From: Pyricularia pennisetigena
Taxonomy: Eukaryota > Ascomycota > Sordariomycetes > Magnaporthales > Pyriculariaceae
Assembly (NCBI RefSeq): GCF_004337985.1
Contig: NC_043741.1
Location: 6,334,417-6,398,416, forward strand
Length of the DNA stretch: 64,000 nt
Direction: 5' to 3'
The notes below the pieces were generated by a model. The model was not told where the DNA came from and ran no database searches. It saw nothing but the letters and a program-made list of their open reading frames with translations. Shown here in pieces: positions 58,974 to 64,000 of this stretch. The position numbers and the translations under genes are program-made. Positions within the stretch are counted from its first letter, which is position 1. The number at the start of each line of letters is the position of its first letter.

Positions 58974-60856
58974 CTATTCCCCACACCGTCTGACTCCCAT
59001 TGGTGAACTCAGCGAAGACCCGCGGCTGAGTCGAAACGATGAGGTCATGGAAGATCCGCGCGTGATGCGGATCGGGGAGGAGTTGATTGTCATGGTCGTC
59101 ATGGCCGTGCTCGTCATACTAGAGTCGTCGGTGGTTCGAAAGCTGCTGTTCCGGCTCCTACGCTCACGCCACCGGCTCTTGACCGTTTCAAACTCGGCCT
59201 TCCAATTGTCTATACTTTCTGTGAGCTCGGGATCTCGGTCTTCACCGCTGCGCTCCGGGATTTGAAGCTCGATTGCCCTGAGCTGAAGGCGGAGGTGGGT
59301 GAGCTCAGACTCGTTCTCGCGAACATCTTCCTCGCTGTGCGTTGGCAAAGTCGGGTCAAGTTAGCGAGGTTACCGTAGGAGTCGCTAGAGAAATTCTTAC
59401 AGTTCGTCCACATGTTGTTGTAGCCCAGCCATTCTGTCAGCATTCCTTTCTTGCCCCTCGACAAAAGATTCATATATATGCTGTAGTAGCAAAGATATTG
59501 TCAGTGAGGCGCTCAGCTAAGTCGAATGGTGAGGTTCAAGAGTGAGAGAACCACAGCCTAGAAAATGCTTACATCTAACTCTTGTCGACGAGCGTACAAG
59601 GACTTTGCCATGGATTCCAGCTGTACACAAAGTTTCTCAGCTTCGGCCACGACGAGTGCTGCTACATCGTCAGGAGGCTGGCGAGGTGGATCTGGAGATG
59701 GCACTGCCGCTGGAGTACGCGGTTTCGGCGTGGCCAGAGAGTCCGAAGCTGAATTTACTGCTTCCTTGAGACTCTGAAGCTGATCGTAGGCGTCGAGCTT
59801 GGGGCTCGAAACTTTGCTCGGTGTTCGGGATGGTGTATGACTTTCGACATATTCCTCCAAGCCAGAGGCGGCCTCTGCGATTCGCGATATTTCGGCACGG
59901 TTAAGGACGCTAGCCTCAGTGCCATCGTCACTTTGCTCGCCCTTGGCATGCGCGTCATCATCCATCTCGGAATCAGTGAAGGCCTCCCGCATTGGTTTCC
60001 AAGAAGTCATTGAGGGATAAAGGCCCAAAGTGTGCTTCAAAGGCCTCCGGGGCCAGCTCGGTGGACACTTTTTGCCGACTATCTCGTGAATAGCGAGAAT
60101 GTTTTCGTGAATAGCCTGCAAGTCGGTGACATCAAGATTGTCGCCAGCGCCGGTGATTAGGTAGTGCAGCACACGCCATGTCGAATCTGCAACGACGCCT
60201 TTGTAGCCTGGCGCCACCTTGGAAACATCTAGAAGATCCGAGGCCGCCCTGATGGTGGAAAGGTCAAAGGTAGGGCTGACATCGTCCGGACCTTCCTGGT
60301 CCAACGGCCCCGGTGCGTCGGGCTCCGCTGGGTACTCAATTCCGTGCTCGTCGTCCAGGGAGCTCAGGTTGAGGCTAGCGATGCTACTAACGCTCGCTGG
60401 CCTGAAGTTTGGGCTGAGGATGCCAAACTGAGTTTCGGTGGCGCCCGGAGAAAGCAACGGAGGAGAAAAGTAGCGTCGCGGAGGCGACTTTTGTGATTTG
60501 ATGCCCAGAAAATTCATCGAGGACGCCGGCGGGCTGTGAGCGCGTTTGAGAATGTAATTGCTGTTTCCATGGTCCTTTGGCGATGGAGACGGCGACGGCG
60601 AGTGGTTTGCCTCGAGAAGATTGGATGAGGTTCGCGGCGAGAATGATACGGTTCGCTTTGTCCCAACCGTCGCACTTCGCTGCCGTTGAAAGGCTTCAGA
60701 AGAATGATGTCTCGGGACGGAATGCCTGAGACCCGCTTTAACGTCATGGCGGGGAGCTTTCCTTTCAGAAGGGCTTGGGGTTGGTGTAAGGTCGCTGTGG
60801 AAGTTTAGCTTTAAACCGTCGCAATCGCGTGACCTCAACCATGAGTTTCCCGACAT
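58974..60856 (-). CDS. Unknown fungal protein, disordered N-terminus and C-terminal coiled coil
   Basis: I do not recognise this family. Exons 59573..60856, 59401..59480 and 58974..59334 on the minus strand join in phase to 574 residues. The first 240 residues are Ser/Pro/Arg-rich with many SP sites, suggesting a phosphorylated, possibly cytoskeletal or cortical protein. Around residues 275-340 there is a compact hydrophobic region (STWRVLHYLITGAG...LQAIHENILAIHEI) that could be a small helical domain. From about residue 395 on heptad-rich helices predominate, including the segment spanning both introns (YESFVEGQERNADRM...ENESELTHLRLQLRAIELQI), consistent with a coiled coil. The tail is Ser/Arg-rich. 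The frame extends to about 61070 without a stop but has no ATG there; the Met at 60856 starts a sensible N-terminus. Confidence 0.68.
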
Positions 60857-62592
60857 GCTGCTGCCCTCCTCCTCCAAAGTACCGGTAGATAAGTAACAGG
60901 AACTGCTAATAAGCGGAGAGCCATGTGATGGATGTTTTGCCGCACGACTGGTCAAATATGTTCTAGGGGTAGTTGCGGTGAGAACAGTGCATGGGTACGG
61001 AACCCCGAAGGGGACGTTAGTCTGTGGAGCACAGGAGTGTTTCGGCGTCACTCTCCCTGTTCGCAGACCCAGAGCCTAATAAGGACGGTTCATGCAATAA
61101 AATAGAACCGTTCTCCACACAGCTCTATATATGGTCGACCGTTATGGGCCGCGATCCCGAACTTTTGACCGATGAAAGGAAGTAATTACCGTGCAAGTTG
61201 GGTTGATCAGAGCCCAAAAAAATGAGATGCGAGTGAGTTGTCGAACCAGAAAATGGCTTTTGGTGATTGCTGTACTGAACAGAACCCCCACCGTCTGAGT
61301 TTACTCCGCACAAAGAACTGCATACGTGTCGTACTGTGCCATAACTAGTCCAAAGCCTCAGCGTGGTAACAAAGCGAATCGGAGTTTTTCTCTTTCATTT
61401 CATCTCAATAAGCGTGTGACTCGGTACTGTGTTCCTCTCTCTCTCACACACACAATTACAAACCTACTTCAGCTTCAAGGAGCAACAAGGAGCAACCATG
61501 AGCTAAGAGCAGCCCGGTTTGGCACATGCTTTTTAGCGACAAGATGAGACAGGGGATGTCAATCGATAATCCAGCATAAAAACGCTTGCTACGGTATTAC
61601 CAGGTTGGCAAGTTGGGGTATGACAATGTGCAAACGTACTTGGTTTCTTAACCTAGGATTTTCCTACCTGATAACTTGGTACGACTCGCCGTCGTCGGTT
61701 TGTGGGATGTTAGAGATTCGGCTGGGATGAAAAGAAAAACCTACAGAGCGGGCCTATGTTATTCGATACGGGAGCTAAGGCAGGTTAATAACGAATTACA
61801 CATAGCCCTATCTGCGCATTGAAATATCAACCAACGTACCATGCATGTCTGGCACGAGTGGCGTGCCAGTAGGAAACATTTTTTTGTGTCAATGATGTTC
61901 CCCTCCAATGTGTTTCTCAATTCCGCAAGCTCCGAGCAGCTATTACTTTGGAGCCGAGCTGGGCCGACAGTGGTCGAGGGGTAGCTACACTATAGCAACA
62001 AACTCGCTGTTTAGATTCTAGATTGATCAGGTTAAAGCGTACCGTGTCTTTATTCCTGTCTGCTGTCAAAGTCATCTCAATTCAATCTGTGCTAGGTACC
62101 TGTTTATGGCCACGAGTTAAGAAAAAAAAAAAAAAAAAAAAAAAGCACAACGAAGAGAAAGTGGTAACTGGGGTCAAGCTCATCGTCTCCCACTCGCCCG
62201 AGCTACCGTTGCGTCATTAGCTCGTGCACACGCCGTGTCTCCGCGAATTTGCAAGCATCAAATCCATTTCCTCACGGAGTACCTAGCCTCGGCCTCGGCA
62301 CATCCCATCCCACCTAACTGCTATTCTAGGCCATCGACCTCAGCCGCCGCTAACCAGCAATTTGAGTCACAAGGTGCTGAAGCACATTTCGGGGTCTTTT
62401 TTTTTCTGGAGTTTTGTGAAAAGAAAACCTAGGCTCGCCCATTGTTTTGCGCAACAGTATTTCATTGCCATCACCGCAGACCAGGTCATCTAATTTTGTC
62501 GGCCTACACTACATAATCAATCGTCTCGCCCAGGCCGGGAACCGTCACAACTGGGCGCCTGCCCCTGGACGAGCGATTCGCCTGCGTTCAAG
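60857..62592. other. Divergent promoter region, unknown gene / PDK gene
   Basis: No coding signal. A23 run at 62122-62144, T-rich stretch at 62398-62408. Confidence 0.55.
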
Positions 62593-64000
62593 ATGTCGTG
62601 GAAGAAGACGGAAAGGTTGATGGACACCATCAGGCATTATGCCAAGTTCCCAGCGACCGGCGTGAGCTTGCGCCAGATGGTTCAGTTCGGCGAGAAGCCG
62701 TCTGTAGGCAAGTACCAGAGCCCCAGCCGTCAATTGACTTTATTTTACTGCCAGTATCTTTTTTCTTGAAGTCTTGTGCTAACTTGGCCGGCTTGCCTTG
62801 GTCCTGTAGGTACCTTGTTTCGGGCCTCTCAGTTCCTTGCCGAGGAGCTCCCAATACGCCTGGCGCATCGCGTGCACGAGTTAGATACCTTACCAGATGG
62901 CCTGAACGAGATGCCTTCAGTAAAGAAGGTGCTGGACTGGTACGCGCAGTCGTTTGAGGTGCGTATAGATCGATCCTGGGCCCTTTGCATAGGCAAAACA
63001 CTCATTTGGTCCCGACCGATTCGGCCATGACTAACATCACCAATATCCTACCTGACAGGAAATCACACAATTGCCAAGGCCAGAACTCGACAAGTCTGTG
63101 AAGGAAAGATTATTGAAACCTGGAAGGAGTAAAACCCAACAGCTACTGTCTGAAGCAACCCCGAACCCAAGCGTAACAGAAGGCCAGTATGCCTCCCAGG
63201 CGGTGTCATTACAGAACGGCAACGGATGGAGCAAGAAGCAGCATGCCGCCAGGAGATATTTTGCTATGGTGGACGATCACGGAGACTGGCCGCCAGAGCT
63301 GCAGCTGTACAATCAAAAATTCTCTCAGACTCTTAACAAGATCAAGAGGCGGCACGACGGCGTTGTGACGACTATGGCGCAGGGTATCCTCGAATACAAG
63401 CGGCAGAGACAGCGCATGCAGATCGACAACAACATGCAATCCTTCCTTGACCGATTCTACATGTCTCGTATCGGCATCCGCATGCTCATTGGCCAACACA
63501 TTGCCCTCACGGATCAGTCGCACTATCGCGATCCAACCTACGTCGGCATCATATGCACAAAGACCAACGTTCGCGACCTGGCGCAGGAGGCTATCGAAAA
63601 TGCCCGCTTCGTCTGCGAGGACCACTACGGCTTGTTCGAGGCACCCAAGATCCAGCTCGTCTGCAACCCAAATATCAACTTCATGTACGTGCCGGGCCAC
63701 CTGTCGCATATGCTGTTCGAGACCCTCAAAAACTCGCTGCGTGCCGTTGTCGAGACGCACGGCCAGGACAAGCAGGAGTTCCCCGTTACCAAAGTCATCG
63801 TCGCCGAGGGCAAGGAGGACATTACGATCAAGATCACCGATGAAGGCGGTGGCATCCCCAGGAGCGCCATACCGCTCGTCTGGACATATATGTACACCAC
63901 CGTCGATAGCACGCCTAATCTGGACCCGGACTTCGACAAGAGCGATTTCAAAGCACCGATGGCTGGGTTTGGATACGGTCTGCCGATCTCAAGGCTGTAC
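62593..64000 (+). CDS. Mitochondrial pyruvate dehydrogenase kinase, 3' end outside the window
   Basis: Inactivates the pyruvate dehydrogenase complex by phosphorylating E1-alpha, in the mitochondrial matrix. Exons 62593..62707, 62810..62958 and 63059..>64000 are in phase and stay open to the window edge (402 codons present). The BCDHK/PDK N-terminal helical domain contains the family signature FLAEELPIRLAHRVHELD and DRFYMSRIGIRMLIGQHIAL. The GHKL ATP-binding part follows with N-box FETLKNSLRAVVE, G1 box ITDEGGGIP and G2 box GFGYGLPISR. An insertion of about 60 residues (RSKTQQLLSE...KKQHAARR) separates the two N-terminal blocks. Intron 1 starts GCAAGT, a GC-AG intron, forced by the VG-TLFRASQFL junction. 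The N-terminus is Lys/Arg-bearing but short for a presequence. A kinase for branched-chain ketoacid dehydrogenase is the main alternative. Confidence 0.9.

Overview
The window is nuclear DNA of a filamentous ascomycete, most likely a Sordariomycete. Genes carry short introns of about 50-120 nt with GTAAGT-like donors and CAG/TAG acceptors. The protein families include a Zn2Cys6 regulator, a LaeA-type methyltransferase, a Stc1-domain protein and a membrane-anchored GH92 mannosidase. One retroelement shows repeat-induced point mutation (RIP). I cannot name the species. All gene models were spliced by hand from reading frame, splice sites and family conservation; no search was run.

Layout. 1-18 kb: GH92 alpha-mannosidase (+), RBM26/27-like CCCH/RRM protein (-), a 19-exon PRPP synthetase (-), a BED/Zn2Cys6 regulator (+) and exocyst Sec5 (-). 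19-30 kb: type II phosphatidylinositol 4-kinase (+), an assembly gap of 417 N, an eight-exon SAM methyltransferase (+), a novel single-pass protein with two six-cysteine modules (+) and a mitochondrial YqeY/Aim41-like protein (-). 30.24-39.12 kb: a complete but dead Ty3/gypsy-type LTR element, 174-bp LTRs, AGCT(T) target duplication, interior saturated with C-to-T and G-to-A changes. 40-64 kb: a small basic SR-rich ORF (+), a SNF2/RING translocase (+), an HSPA12-like Hsp70 ATPase (+), an MFS sugar transporter (-), a DUF7514-like gene with an apparent frameshift (-), a Stc1-domain gene whose first splice junction makes TAG (+), a coiled-coil protein of unknown function (-) and the 5' part of mitochondrial pyruvate dehydrogenase kinase (+, runs off the end).

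The genes are mostly independent housekeeping or regulatory loci; I see no biosynthetic cluster, CRISPR array, rRNA or convincing tRNA. The most unusual items are the PRPP synthetase split by 18 introns with exons of 6, 6 and 10 nt, the tandem six-cysteine membrane protein, the contrast between mutated interior and well-kept LTRs in the retroelement (with about 1.8 kb of unassigned sequence after integrase), two GC-AG introns, and an in-frame stop-free intron in the PI4-kinase gene. Long A/T homopolymers (16-41 nt) recur across introns and intergenic DNA, and one borders the assembly gap.
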